From Plantactinospora endophytica (GTDB lineage: Bacteria > Actinomycetota > Actinomycetes > Mycobacteriales > Micromonosporaceae): DNA of 64,000 bases. Location of the stretch: the NCBI RefSeq assembly GCF_016862915.1, contig NZ_BONW01000042.1:186001-250000 (forward strand), read 5' to 3'. Below, piece after piece: positions 8,639 through 16,695 of the stretch. How positions within the stretch are numbered: the first letter of the stretch is position 1; every line of letters starts with the position of its first letter. The position numbers were made by a program, and so were the translations under genes. The notes beneath the pieces are model-generated. The model saw nothing but the letters and a program-made list of their open reading frames with translations, did no database searches and had not been told where the DNA came from.

Positions 8639-9742
8639 GTGGATCAAGAAGACCGGATCGCCCTCTTCCTCGACTACGAGAACCTCGCGCTCGGCGCGCG
8701 GGACCACCTCGACGGTCTGGTCTTCGACTTCCGCCCGATCGCCGACGCGCTCGCCGAGCGGGGCCGGGTGGTGGTCCGCCGGGCGTACGCCGACTGGTCG
8801 TTCTTCGGCGACGACCGCCGGATGCTCACCCGGTCGCACGTCGAGTTGATCGAGATGCCGCAGCGGATGGGTGCGAGCCGGAAGAACGCCGCCGACATCA
8901 AGATGGCCGTCGACGCCGTCGAGCTGGCCTTCGAACGCGGCTACATCTCGACCTTCGTGATCTGCACCGGCGACAGCGACTTCACCCCGCTGGTGCACAA
9001 GCTCCGCGAACTCAACAAGCGGGTGATCGGGGTCGGGGTGGAGAAGTCCACCTCGGCGCTGCTGCCACCGGCCTGCGACGAGTTCCTCTACTACGACCGC
9101 CTCGAAGGCGTCGACATCCCCTCGGCGCGGGGCCGGCGCGGCCGGCCGGCCCGACTGCCCGGCCCGGAGACCCCGCAGGTGGAGCAGGGCCAGCGGGTCG
9201 AGCTGGAGCAGCAGCCGGAGCCGCCGCAGGGGATCGAGGAGCCGGTACGCGACGTCGACACGCTCGCCGAACTGGTCGCCCAGACGGTCGCCGGCCTTCA
9301 GGGCAGTTCCAGCGGCGGCGAGGTGACCGCCTCCACGCTCAAGCGCACGCTGCTGCGCAAGGACCCGACGTTCAGCGAGTCCGACTACGGCTTCCGCGCC
9401 TTCGGGGAGCTGCTCCGGCATCTTGCCGAGCAGAACGTGGTCGAGCTGACCGAGGGCCCGGCCAAGGGCGACCCCGAGGTCTCGCTGCCCGAGCACGGCG
9501 ACCGGGAGGTGGCGTTCGGGCTGCTCCGGACCGTGATCCTCGACGTCGCCGGTACGGACGGCGCGGTGGCGCTCTCCGGGCTAAAGAACCAGCTCCGCCG
9601 GGCCCGTCCCGACTTCAGCGAGAAGAAGCTCGGCTACCGCAGCTTCCTCCAGTTCTGCAAGGCCGCCGCCACCAGCGGTACGGTCGAACTGCGGTGGAGC
9701 CCCGAGACCGACGACTACCTGCTCACCGCACACACCTCGTGA
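8639..9742 (+). CDS. NYN-domain (PIN-like) RNase with two OST-HTH/LOTUS domains
   Basis: This 367-residue protein starts with a NYN/LabA-type PIN-like nuclease domain (about residues 1-150). The acidic residues expected for metal binding are visible in LFLDYEN, ADIKMAVDA and CTGDSDFTPLV. A charged linker rich in Glu/Gln/Pro follows. Two winged-helix OST-HTH (LOTUS) modules come next, roughly 200-275 and 290-355, each with the LKxxLxRxxPxFSExxxGxRxF pattern; this domain binds RNA in eukaryotes and bacteria. The start is GTG with a weak upstream ribosome site. It probably acts on RNA in the cytoplasm; the target is unknown. The next gene is a separate lipid kinase. Confidence 0.88.
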   Translation: MDQEDRIALFLDYENLALGARDHLDGLVFDFRPIADALAERGRVVVRRAYADWSFFGDDRRMLTRSHVELIEMPQRMGASRKNAADIKMAVDAVELAFERGYISTFVICTGDSDFTPLVHKLRELNKRVIGVGVEKSTSALLPPACDEFLYYDRLEGVDIPSARGRRGRPARLPGPETPQVEQGQRVELEQQPEPPQGIEEPVRDVDTLAELVAQTVAGLQGSSSGGEVTASTLKRTLLRKDPTFSESDYGFRAFGELLRHLAEQNVVELTEGPAKGDPEVSLPEHGDREVAFGLLRTVILDVAGTDGAVALSGLKNQLRRARPDFSEKKLGYRSFLQFCKAAATSGTVELRWSPETDDYLLTAHTS

Positions 9743-9827
9743 CCCGGCCGTACCGGGACGGCGCCCGGGGTGCGGCGTCGCCCCGCCGCCGTCGGCCGGA
9801 CGACGGGTGGCAGTAGGGTTCTGGCCC

Positions 9828-10757
9828 ATGCGGTCGAAGCAGGAGCTGGACGCCGCCATCCGGCGGGAACGCCGGGCGGCGCTGGTCGTCAACGCCCGCT
9901 CCCGCCGGGGCCGCCGGCTCTACCAGGAGGCGCGGGCCCGACTGACCGGAGCCGGTTTCACGCTGCTCGGCAGCTACCCGACCGACCGCCCGGGAGAACT
10001 CGAGGCGAGCCTGGCGCGGGCCGCCGAGCTGGCCCCGGACCTGCTGGTCGTCGGCGGCGGTGACGGCACCATCGGCGCCGCCGCACGGCTGCTGGCGCAC
10101 CGCGATATCGCACTCGGGCTGCTGCCGCTGGGCACCACCAACAACTTCGCCCGGACGGTCGGCGTCCCGATCGACCTCGACGCGGCCGTCACGACGCTGG
10201 TGGACGGGAAGGTGATCGACGTCGACCTCGGACTCGCCGACGGCATGCCGTTCGCCAACCACGTCGGCATCGGCCTCTCCGCCGACGTGATGGCCCAGGC
10301 ACCGGCCCGACTCAAGCGGGTCACCGGTCGGCTGGCATACCCGGTCACCGCCCTGGCGCTGCTCACCGGGCACCGCCCGATGCGGGTCACCGTACGGGCC
10401 GACGGCCGGTCCCGGGAGTACGTCACCCACCAGCTCTACGTGGCCAACGGCGGTTTCCAGGCCGGCCGCCCGATCACCGCGGACGCGAACGCCGACGACC
10501 GGCTGCTGGTGGCGTACCCGGTGGGTGGGCCGACCCGCCGCGACCTGCTGCGCGCGACCGCGCGCAACGCGGCGACCGGACACCGCCGCACCCTCGACGA
10601 CGAGCCGTTCCTCACCGCCGGTGAGATCCTGCTCGACACCGACCGGCCGGCACCGGTCGAGGTCGACGGCGAGGTACGCGGCCGGACCCCGGTCCGGATC
10701 GGGCTCGACGCCAACGCACTGCGGGTGATGGCCCCCGCCGACGTCCTCGACCACTGA
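9828..10757 (+). CDS. Diacylglycerol/sphingosine kinase-like lipid kinase
   Basis: This 309-residue protein has the DAGK catalytic domain. VVGGGDGTIGAAA (near residues 72-84) is the glycine-rich ATP-binding loop, LGLLPLGTTNNFAR is the second conserved motif, and the C-terminal beta domain ends in EVDGEVRGRTPV. Members phosphorylate diacylglycerol or related lipids using ATP. The ATG at 9828 was preferred over a GTG 21 bases upstream because family proteins start near this point; neither has a strong ribosome-binding site. The gene follows the NYN-domain gene by 85 bases and is followed by a short repeat-rich stretch. Confidence 0.9.
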   Translation: MRSKQELDAAIRRERRAALVVNARSRRGRRLYQEARARLTGAGFTLLGSYPTDRPGELEASLARAAELAPDLLVVGGGDGTIGAAARLLAHRDIALGLLPLGTTNNFARTVGVPIDLDAAVTTLVDGKVIDVDLGLADGMPFANHVGIGLSADVMAQAPARLKRVTGRLAYPVTALALLTGHRPMRVTVRADGRSREYVTHQLYVANGGFQAGRPITADANADDRLLVAYPVGGPTRRDLLRATARNAATGHRRTLDDEPFLTAGEILLDTDRPAPVEVDGEVRGRTPVRIGLDANALRVMAPADVLDH

Positions 10758-10930
10758 CCCTTCACCAAGTCCGGTGGAATCAGGCCCCTCTGCCGAGGCT
10801 GGCCCTTCACCAAGGCCGGTGGTTCGGGCGCCCCCACCGAGGCCGGTGAGATCAGGCCACCTCACCGAGGCCGGTGGATCGGAGTCGCTTTTGTCGAGGC
10901 CGGGTGGATCGGGTCGAGGCTGGGGGGATC
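10757..10930. repeat. Imperfect tandem repeats, (C)ACC(A/G)AGGCCGGTGGATC-like
   Basis: Between the lipid kinase stop and the convergent membrane-protein gene, the motif CACCGAGGCCGGTG, often followed by (G)ATCAGGCC, recurs about five to seven times with decay (for example near 10765, 10808, 10836, 10861 and 10896). It has no coding potential I trust. It may be a degenerated duplication or a converging terminator region; no CRISPR-like regular spacing is present. Confidence 0.6.
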
Positions 10931-12242
10931 AGGCGGCGAAGAGCAGTAGCAGGCCGACCGTCGTGTAGAGCACCATCAGCACCAGCAGCGGAAGCTGGCC
11001 GACGACCGCGCTGCGCCGGTCGAGCAGCCGGAGCGCCCGGTCGTGTGCGAGCACCGTGCCGAAGACGTGACCGATCACGATCACGGTCACCTGGAGCATC
11101 GCCGTACCGGCCGGCGAGGTGCCGAGCGCCCGGACCTGCCACGAGCCGGTACCCAGCCAGTCCGCTCCGGTGCCGAGCGGATCGCTGAGCAGGGCGAGGG
11201 TGCGCTGTCCCTCCAGCACGAAGAGCGTGAAGTAGTGGGCGACCAGGTATCCGACGGCGATCGGCACGACCGAGTGGGCCAACTCCCCCGCGAACTCCCG
11301 CCCGGAGCGACCGGCGGGACGGGCGGCCAGCGCGGTCGCCACCAGGTAGGCGGCGAGTACCAGACCGATCACCAGGGCGAGTCCGACCGTGCCGACCAGC
11401 GGGGCCGGTACGGCACCGGACTGGAGGACGCGGACCCAGAACGGGGCGTTGGAGACGCTGTCGTACATGGTGGAACCGAGCAGCACCACCACGAACGCGA
11501 CCAGGCCCGGTGCCGGTCGCAGCCCGGCGATCCCGTCCAGCGGATGCCGACGGACCAGCGTCCCGTCGGGCTGCCGGGCCAGCGGTGCCAACCGCCCGAC
11601 GACGTCGCTGTAGACCTCGAACGCGTCTCCACGGTCGAACCAGCGGGACCCGTACACCACCGCGCCGGCCAGCGTGGCGACGGCGTACCCGGCCAGCCAG
11701 CCGCCGATGACCGGCAGACTCACCCGGTGCGGCGCCACCAACTCCAGCCAGACAAAGGCGAACAGTCCGGCGGCGGCCGGCCAGTAGCCGAGTCCGGACG
11801 GCAGGTCACGGAGTCCACGGGTCGGGTCCCGGCGCAGCGCCAGGCAGGCCAGCAGGTGCAGGGTGCGCAGCGGGTTCAGGGCGCGCCAGACCGGGCCGAA
11901 CAGCAGCGACAGCGGCAGCAGGCCGACCCAGAACAGGACGTACAGGACTCCCGCCGTCGGGTTGTCCACCGTGTCCGGACCGGCCAGCGCGAGCCCGAGG
12001 TACGCCGCGACGACCAGTCCGACCAGCCGCCACAGCCACGACCAGGCCCGGGCGGTCACCACCCGCTGGACGGGTTCCGGCAGCGGTCGCGGCGGGCTGG
12101 TGTCGGCGCCCAGCCGTGGCTCGCGCCAGAGGGCGCCCAGCGCCACGAACGACACCACCAGGGCGACCAGAGCGCCGGCCAGCGCGAGACCGAACGGGAT
12201 GGGCAGGTCCTGGCGTCCGCCGACCCCGTGTGCGAGCCACAA
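10929..12242 (-). CDS. Polytopic membrane protein linked to copper proteins
   Basis: This 437-residue integral membrane protein has about nine to eleven hydrophobic segments, including PFGLALAGALVALVVSFVAL near the N-terminus and LPLLVLMVLYTTVGLLLLF at the very end. I do not recognise a named family with certainty. Its gene begins only 6 bases after the stop of a cupredoxin-like lipoprotein, and a CopC-domain gene lies upstream in the same direction. The three probably form an operon for copper handling or delivery in the membrane. The assigned start is TTG, with no good ribosome-binding site, so initiation may rely on coupling to the gene before it. Function is inferred from context only. 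Confidence 0.75.
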   Translation of the reverse strand: MWLAHGVGGRQDLPIPFGLALAGALVALVVSFVALGALWREPRLGADTSPPRPLPEPVQRVVTARAWSWLWRLVGLVVAAYLGLALAGPDTVDNPTAGVLYVLFWVGLLPLSLLFGPVWRALNPLRTLHLLACLALRRDPTRGLRDLPSGLGYWPAAAGLFAFVWLELVAPHRVSLPVIGGWLAGYAVATLAGAVVYGSRWFDRGDAFEVYSDVVGRLAPLARQPDGTLVRRHPLDGIAGLRPAPGLVAFVVVLLGSTMYDSVSNAPFWVRVLQSGAVPAPLVGTVGLALVIGLVLAAYLVATALAARPAGRSGREFAGELAHSVVPIAVGYLVAHYFTLFVLEGQRTLALLSDPLGTGADWLGTGSWQVRALGTSPAGTAMLQVTVIVIGHVFGTVLAHDRALRLLDRRSAVVGQLPLLVLMVLYTTVGLLLLFAA

Positions 12243-12248
12243 CGCCGG

Positions 12249-12626
12249 CTACCGGACGACGAGCTGGAACAGTTGCAGGTCCTGCCCGTGTGTCTCGACC
12301 TCGTAGAGCCCGTCCCGGTCGGCCACGAACTCGACAGTGCCGGCGACCCCGGCCTGCAGGGTCACCGACTTGTCGTACCCGTGCACGTGCACCATGTCGG
12401 CGACGTCGCTGGTGGTGGTGATCCGGACGGTCTGGCCCCGGGACACCTCGATCCGGCCCGGAGCCGGCGACACGGTACCGCCGGTGATGGAGACCGTGAC
12501 CGACTCGACGGTGCCGGTGACGGCCGGCTCGCCGTCCCCGCACGCGGTCGGTCCGATCAGGAGCAGTGCGAGCAGCGCGGCGGCGCGGTACCTCGACCGG
12601 TGTCGCCGGGGGTGGGACGGCATCAT
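12249..12626 (-). CDS. Small cupredoxin-like lipoprotein
   Basis: This 125-residue precursor starts at an ATG preceded by CTGGAG. It has a basic N-terminus, a hydrophobic stretch (AAALLALLLIG) and a cysteine in GPTAC, which resembles a lipobox although Pro at -3 is unusual. The mature part has a cupredoxin-like pattern: RIEVSRGQTVRITTTSDVAD, then VHVHGYD and YEVETHGQ. Histidines are present, but the Cys that type-1 copper proteins use as a ligand is missing, so it is unlikely to be a blue copper electron carrier. It could bind copper through His residues outside the cell. It lies between a CopC-domain gene and the membrane-protein gene on the same strand. Confidence 0.8.
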   Translation of the reverse strand: MMPSHPRRHRSRYRAAALLALLLIGPTACGDGEPAVTGTVESVTVSITGGTVSPAPGRIEVSRGQTVRITTTSDVADMVHVHGYDKSVTLQAGVAGTVEFVADRDGLYEVETHGQDLQLFQLVVR

Positions 12627-12699
12627 GACGGTTCTCCAGGGACGGTCAGGCGGGGCTGGTGGCGGTGCGAGGGATGACCGGCGACGCTCGCGGGGACGG

Positions 12700-13620
12700 T
12701 CAGCGGCGCTTGCGGCGGTTCGAGGTCGCGGCGGGGCCGGGCCGGCGGCGGGCCGGCGTTGCCGTGGAGCCGCCGCGCGAGCGGGACGCGGCGTCCGGAT
12801 CGGCGGAACCGGACCGGGCACCCAAGCGGGCGGAGGAGCCCGAAGCGGCCGAGCGGGCCGAGGAGCCCGCGCGGGCCGGCCCGGGTCGGCGGCGGGCGGG
12901 GGTCGACGCGGGCTCGGCGGGTCGGCGGGCGACCCCGCCGATCAGGACGGCGGCCCCGGCCAGCAGCAGCGCCGGCACCAGCCAGACCCAGATGCCCGGA
13001 CCGTCGTCCGACGGCGCCGGGGCGCCGGCCGACGCGGACGGCGGTGCCGAGGCCGGTGTCGACGCCGCGACGGTCGGCCGCGTCTGGCCGGCCGCCGCGA
13101 CCAGCTCCGGGCTGGGCTGGTCGGTGGGAGCCTGCCAACCCGCCGGGGCGGGCGTACTGGCGCCGGTGTAGTTGAACTTCACCTCGCCCTCGACCTCCTC
13201 CCCGTCGGAGGCGACCGTCTGGTAGCGCACCACGTACCGGCCCTGCTCGGGCCAGTGTGCGACCGGCACCTGCACCGTGAATCCGACGTGGTAGAGCTGC
13301 GGTTGCCAGACGCCGTCCACCCGCTGGTACTCGCGTACCGGCTCGTCGAGGCGGATCGGTGCGCCGGTCGACCAGCGCTTGTCGACCCGTACGCCGCTCG
13401 GCGCGGTCACCGTGAAGTACGCGAACGGTGCGGGTTGTTCGGTGAACGCCAGCGTCAACGACTCGGCCGGCGTTGCCAGGGTGCCGCCGTCGGCCGGGGT
13501 GGAGACGGCGAGCTGCCCGTGCGCGAGGGCCGGTCGAGGCTCCACGATCGTGGCGCCCAGGGGGACGGCGACCAGGCTCAGTGCAACGGCGGTGAGCAGG
13601 CGCCTTACCGCACGACCCAT
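12700..13620 (-). CDS. copC: CopC-domain copper resistance protein with a C-terminal anchor
   Basis: This 306-residue protein has a signal peptide (RRLLTAVALSLVAVPLGA) ending at PALA, so the mature chain starts His-Gly, matching the N-terminal histidine that binds Cu(II) in CopC. The CopC beta-barrel follows (STPADGGTL, LAFTEQ, YVVRYQTVASDGEEVEG). In this last motif the family usually has D-x-H, the other Cu(II) ligands; here His is replaced by Glu. A Pro/Ala linker leads to one membrane helix (WVWLVPALLLAGAAVLIGG) and a long basic Arg/Ser/Ala/Pro tail inside the cell, which contains TPARRRPGPA twice. The ATG at 13620 is preceded by GAGG. It is upstream of the cupredoxin-like gene in a likely copper operon. 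Confidence 0.88.
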   Translation of the reverse strand: MGRAVRRLLTAVALSLVAVPLGATIVEPRPALAHGQLAVSTPADGGTLATPAESLTLAFTEQPAPFAYFTVTAPSGVRVDKRWSTGAPIRLDEPVREYQRVDGVWQPQLYHVGFTVQVPVAHWPEQGRYVVRYQTVASDGEEVEGEVKFNYTGASTPAPAGWQAPTDQPSPELVAAAGQTRPTVAASTPASAPPSASAGAPAPSDDGPGIWVWLVPALLLAGAAVLIGGVARRPAEPASTPARRRPGPARAGSSARSAASGSSARLGARSGSADPDAASRSRGGSTATPARRRPGPAATSNRRKRR

Positions 13621-13735
13621 CGCGTACCTCGGCTCTCGGTAGAAACCTTCCGCGAGGCTAACTGCTTTTGCTTGATCTGAACAGACTTTTCGATGTCCCG
13701 ACGAAACTTCGGTTCGACCGGCTCGTACTGTCCAT

Positions 13736-13764
13736 TTGCCTAGGTTGCCGATAGGTTTTGCCGA
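13736..13764 (+). promoter_or_regulatory. Three TTGCC direct repeats upstream of the LLM monooxygenase
   Basis: TTGCC occurs at 13736, and TTGCCGA at 13745-13751 and 13758-13764, within the A/T-richer divergent gap between copC and the monooxygenase gene. The last copy ends 34 bases before the monooxygenase ATG. They may be activator half-sites or promoter elements for the sulfonate gene. No regulator is encoded beside it; purely a sequence observation. Confidence 0.35.
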
Positions 13765-13797
13765 GATACTCGTCGCCGGACGAAGGGCCGCCCCGCC

Positions 13798-14889
13798 ATG
13801 AGCTTCCTGTGGTTCCTGCCGACCTCCGGCGACAGCGACCAGATCGGCTCGGCCACCGTCGCCGCCGGTGCGGCCACGCACTCCCGGGCGGCCACGGTCG
13901 GCTATCTCAGCGAGGTGGCCCGGGCCGCCGAGGAGTCCGGCTTCACCGGTGCCCTCACCCCGGTCGGCTCGGGCTGCCCCGACCCGTGGATCGTCTGCGC
14001 CGCCGTGGCCCAGCACACCGAGCGGCTCCACCTGCTGGTCGCGGTACGGGCCGGCTTCGCCCTGCCGACCCTGCTCGCCCAGCAGGCGCACTCGTTCCAG
14101 CAGATCTCCGGCAACCGGCTCGCCCTCAACATCGTGACCGGAGGCGATCCCGTCGAGCAGCGGGCGTACGGCGACTTCCTCGACCACGACGCCCGCTACG
14201 CGCGTACCGCCGAGTTCCTGGAGGTGCTCCGGCTGGCGTTCGGCGGGCAGCGGTTCGACTACGCCGGCACGCACTACCGGGTCGACGGGGGCGGCCCGTT
14301 CGCACCGGCCGCCGTACCACCGCCGATCTACTTCGGCGGCGCGTCGCCGGCCGCCGAGGCGGTGGCCGGGCGGCTCGCCGACACGTACCTGATGTGGGGT
14401 GAACCGCCGGCGGCGATCGCCACCCGGATCGCCCGGATCCGGCACGCCGCAGCCGGCCGTCCACTTCGGACCGGGCTGCGCCTGCACGTCATCGCCCGGA
14501 AGACCGCGGCCGAGGCGTGGGCCGAGGCGGACCGGATGCTGGCCGGGATGAGCCCCGAACGGATCGCCGCCGCGCAGGCCCGGTTCGCCCGGATGGACTC
14601 CGTCGGCCAGGCCCGGATGGCCACCCTGCACGGCGGTACGACCGACGGGTTGACCATCGCACCGAACCTCTGGGCCGGCGTCGGTCTGGTCCGGGAAGGG
14701 GCAGGTACGGCGCTGGTCGGCAGCTACGCCGAGGTGGCGGCCCGGATCGACGAGTACGCCGACCTCGGCGTCGACGAGTTCGTCCTCTCCGGTTGGCCGC
14801 ACCGGGAGGAGGCGCTGCGGGTCGGCCGGCACGTACTGCCCAGGACGGCGCTCGGTCGTTCCGTCGCCGGGCTCAGCGGCGCCCGCTGA
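13798..14889 (+). CDS. LLM-class flavin-dependent alkanesulfonate monooxygenase
   Basis: This 363-residue protein belongs to the bacterial luciferase-like FMNH2-dependent monooxygenases and is closest in style to SsuD/MsuD alkanesulfonate monooxygenases, which release sulfite from C1-C14 sulfonates. Visible signs are the MSFLWFLPTSGD opening, TPVGSGCPDPW, NRLALNIVTGGDP, and PPPIYFGGASPAAEAVAGRLADTYLMWGEP in two stretches. The closing DEYADLGVDEFVLSGWPHREEALRVG is also typical. The protein needs reduced flavin from a partner reductase, which is not encoded next to it, and no sulfonate transporter flanks it. The ATG is preceded by GAAGGG. It could instead act on another small molecule such as an amine or dimethylsulfone. 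Confidence 0.85.
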   Translation: MSFLWFLPTSGDSDQIGSATVAAGAATHSRAATVGYLSEVARAAEESGFTGALTPVGSGCPDPWIVCAAVAQHTERLHLLVAVRAGFALPTLLAQQAHSFQQISGNRLALNIVTGGDPVEQRAYGDFLDHDARYARTAEFLEVLRLAFGGQRFDYAGTHYRVDGGGPFAPAAVPPPIYFGGASPAAEAVAGRLADTYLMWGEPPAAIATRIARIRHAAAGRPLRTGLRLHVIARKTAAEAWAEADRMLAGMSPERIAAAQARFARMDSVGQARMATLHGGTTDGLTIAPNLWAGVGLVREGAGTALVGSYAEVAARIDEYADLGVDEFVLSGWPHREEALRVGRHVLPRTALGRSVAGLSGAR

Positions 14890-15009
14890 CCCGCACGGCG
14901 ACCCCGCCGTCGAGGCCGGGCGACCAGCGGGTCGACGCCCGAGCCGGCGGTGACCAGGCCGGCGGTGGCGAGTGCGCGACGGGGTCGCAATGCACGTGTC
15001 CAGGATCGG

Positions 15010-16494
15010 TCAGCTCCCGGCGGGTGCCGGCGAGGTCGGGATCGGGGTGTCCGGCCGTCGACGCCGACGTGCCGCCGCCACGACCAGGTCCACGACGAGG
15101 AAGCCGAGCAGGGTGACGCCGAACAGCGGCATCGCCCAGCCGAGCAGGAAGACCACCGGCAGGCCGACGACGATCGCCCAGGCGGGCAGCCGCCACCACG
15201 CGCCTCTGGCCACCGGCGGGGCGCCGACGACGGCCCGGCGGTCGCCCCGGGTGGGTCGGCGCTGCCACCACATCCGGTAGCCCCAGAAGATCACGCAGAG
15301 CAGCCCGAGGGCGAGCACGGCCAGCAGGATCTGGTTGGCCGGACCGAACAGCACGCCCATGTGCGCCTGGACGCCCAGACTGCTCAGCTTCGCCAGGACC
15401 GGCCAGTCGGCGTAGTCGTTGCGCGAGACGACGGTGCCGGCGGCGGGATCGACGGCCACCGCGTCCTTGCGGACCGGCCACACGTCGTCGACCTGGGTGA
15501 CCGCCCACGCCGACGAGGCGTCCGCCGGCGGACCGACCTCGACCGGACCGTCGAGCCCCTCGGCCCGGGCGACCCGCAACACCTCGTCGACGGTGGCCGG
15601 GTCCACCGAGGTCCCGCCGGTCGGGCCGCCGTGGTGCCCGCTGCCGCTGTCCGGGCCCGGCGCACCGGTCAGGGCGGTGGACAGTACCGGCCTGCGGGCG
15701 TCGAGCGTGTCCAGGGCCGAACCGAAGTGTGCACCGGCGTACCGCGACCAGGTCAGCCCGGTCGCGGAGAGGATGAGCAGCCCGACCAGCAGCCAGACGC
15801 CGGTACTGGCGTGCCAGCCCCGGGTCCGGCGTACCCCCTTGCGGGCGGCCAGGTCCGGCAGCAGCAGTCGACGTGCCCTGCCCCGGCTCCCCCGCTGCCG
15901 GCGCCACCACAGCGCGAGCCCGCCCAGCGCGATGATCCACAGCCAGCTCGCCGCCAGCTCCGAGTAGTGCCGCCCGACCGCGCCCAGATGCAGGTTCCGG
16001 TGCAGGTCGTCCAGCCAGGTCTGCAACGGCGTGGACCCGAACCAGGTGGTCAACTGCCCCTTCACCTGCCCGGTGTACGGGTCGACGTACACGGTGTGCT
16101 GTTTCTCCCCCAGGTCCGGCATGTCGAACACGACCTCGGTGGTCTTCCCCTGCTCGCCCGGCGTGACGGTCGCCAGCGTCCCCTCCGGATGGGCGGCGAC
16201 GGCGGCGGCCACCTGCTCCGACACCGGCCGCGCCGAGCGGCCGTCCGACTCCGCGCGCAGCTCCGTGCCGTACACCATCGCGTCCAACTGCGGGGTGATC
16301 GTGTACGCCAACCCGGTCAACGCCGCCACCACCAGGAACGGCGCGACCAGCACCCCGGCGTAGAAGTGCAGTCGCAGCAGCAACGGACCCCACCCGTACG
16401 CCCGGCGGCCGGGCGGACCCGGCGCGGCGGATGCCTCGTCGGATGTCGGCGCGGGTCCGGCCGGGCCGGTGGTGGCGGCAGAGGTGACGGACAT
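15010..16494 (-). CDS. PepSY-associated transmembrane protein (iron-uptake-linked)
   Basis: This 494-residue membrane protein of the PepSY_TM family has a first helix after a Pro/Ala-rich leader (LLRLHFYAGVLVAPFLVVAALTGLAYTI) and a large extracytoplasmic part with PepSY-like repeats (TEVVFDMPDLGEKQHTVYVDPYTG, and AVAVDPAAGTVVSR). Paired His-containing helices follow (WLDDLHRNLHLG, ASTGVWLLVGLLILSATGL), and it ends in three further helices and a basic tail. Members are often found with siderophore uptake systems and are suggested to be ferric-siderophore reductases or heme-binding accessories. Here it lies downstream of the fused permease gene on the same strand. The ATG at 16494, preceded by GGAGTAGTC, was preferred to a longer frame. 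Confidence 0.83.
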   Translation of the reverse strand: MSVTSAATTGPAGPAPTSDEASAAPGPPGRRAYGWGPLLLRLHFYAGVLVAPFLVVAALTGLAYTITPQLDAMVYGTELRAESDGRSARPVSEQVAAAVAAHPEGTLATVTPGEQGKTTEVVFDMPDLGEKQHTVYVDPYTGQVKGQLTTWFGSTPLQTWLDDLHRNLHLGAVGRHYSELAASWLWIIALGGLALWWRRQRGSRGRARRLLLPDLAARKGVRRTRGWHASTGVWLLVGLLILSATGLTWSRYAGAHFGSALDTLDARRPVLSTALTGAPGPDSGSGHHGGPTGGTSVDPATVDEVLRVARAEGLDGPVEVGPPADASSAWAVTQVDDVWPVRKDAVAVDPAAGTVVSRNDYADWPVLAKLSSLGVQAHMGVLFGPANQILLAVLALGLLCVIFWGYRMWWQRRPTRGDRRAVVGAPPVARGAWWRLPAWAIVVGLPVVFLLGWAMPLFGVTLLGFLVVDLVVAAARRRRRPDTPIPTSPAPAGS

Positions 16495-16695
16495 GACTAC
16501 TCCGATCGGACTCACTGCCGGCACGGAAGCGCCGGCGTCCTTGCAGTAGTCGTCACCCACCCGTCGTTGGTTCCGTCGTCCGTCGCCGGTTCCGTCGTCC
16601 GTGTTCCGATCCACGGTGCTCTATCGGTTACGCCTCCCGGTGTGCCGCCGCCCGCCGCCACCGAAGCCTTGACCGCCGCCGCGCGGCGGGTGGGT

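Noticed and set aside
10757-10930. CRISPR array
   Set aside because: Repeats are imperfect, unequal in spacing and no cas gene is near.
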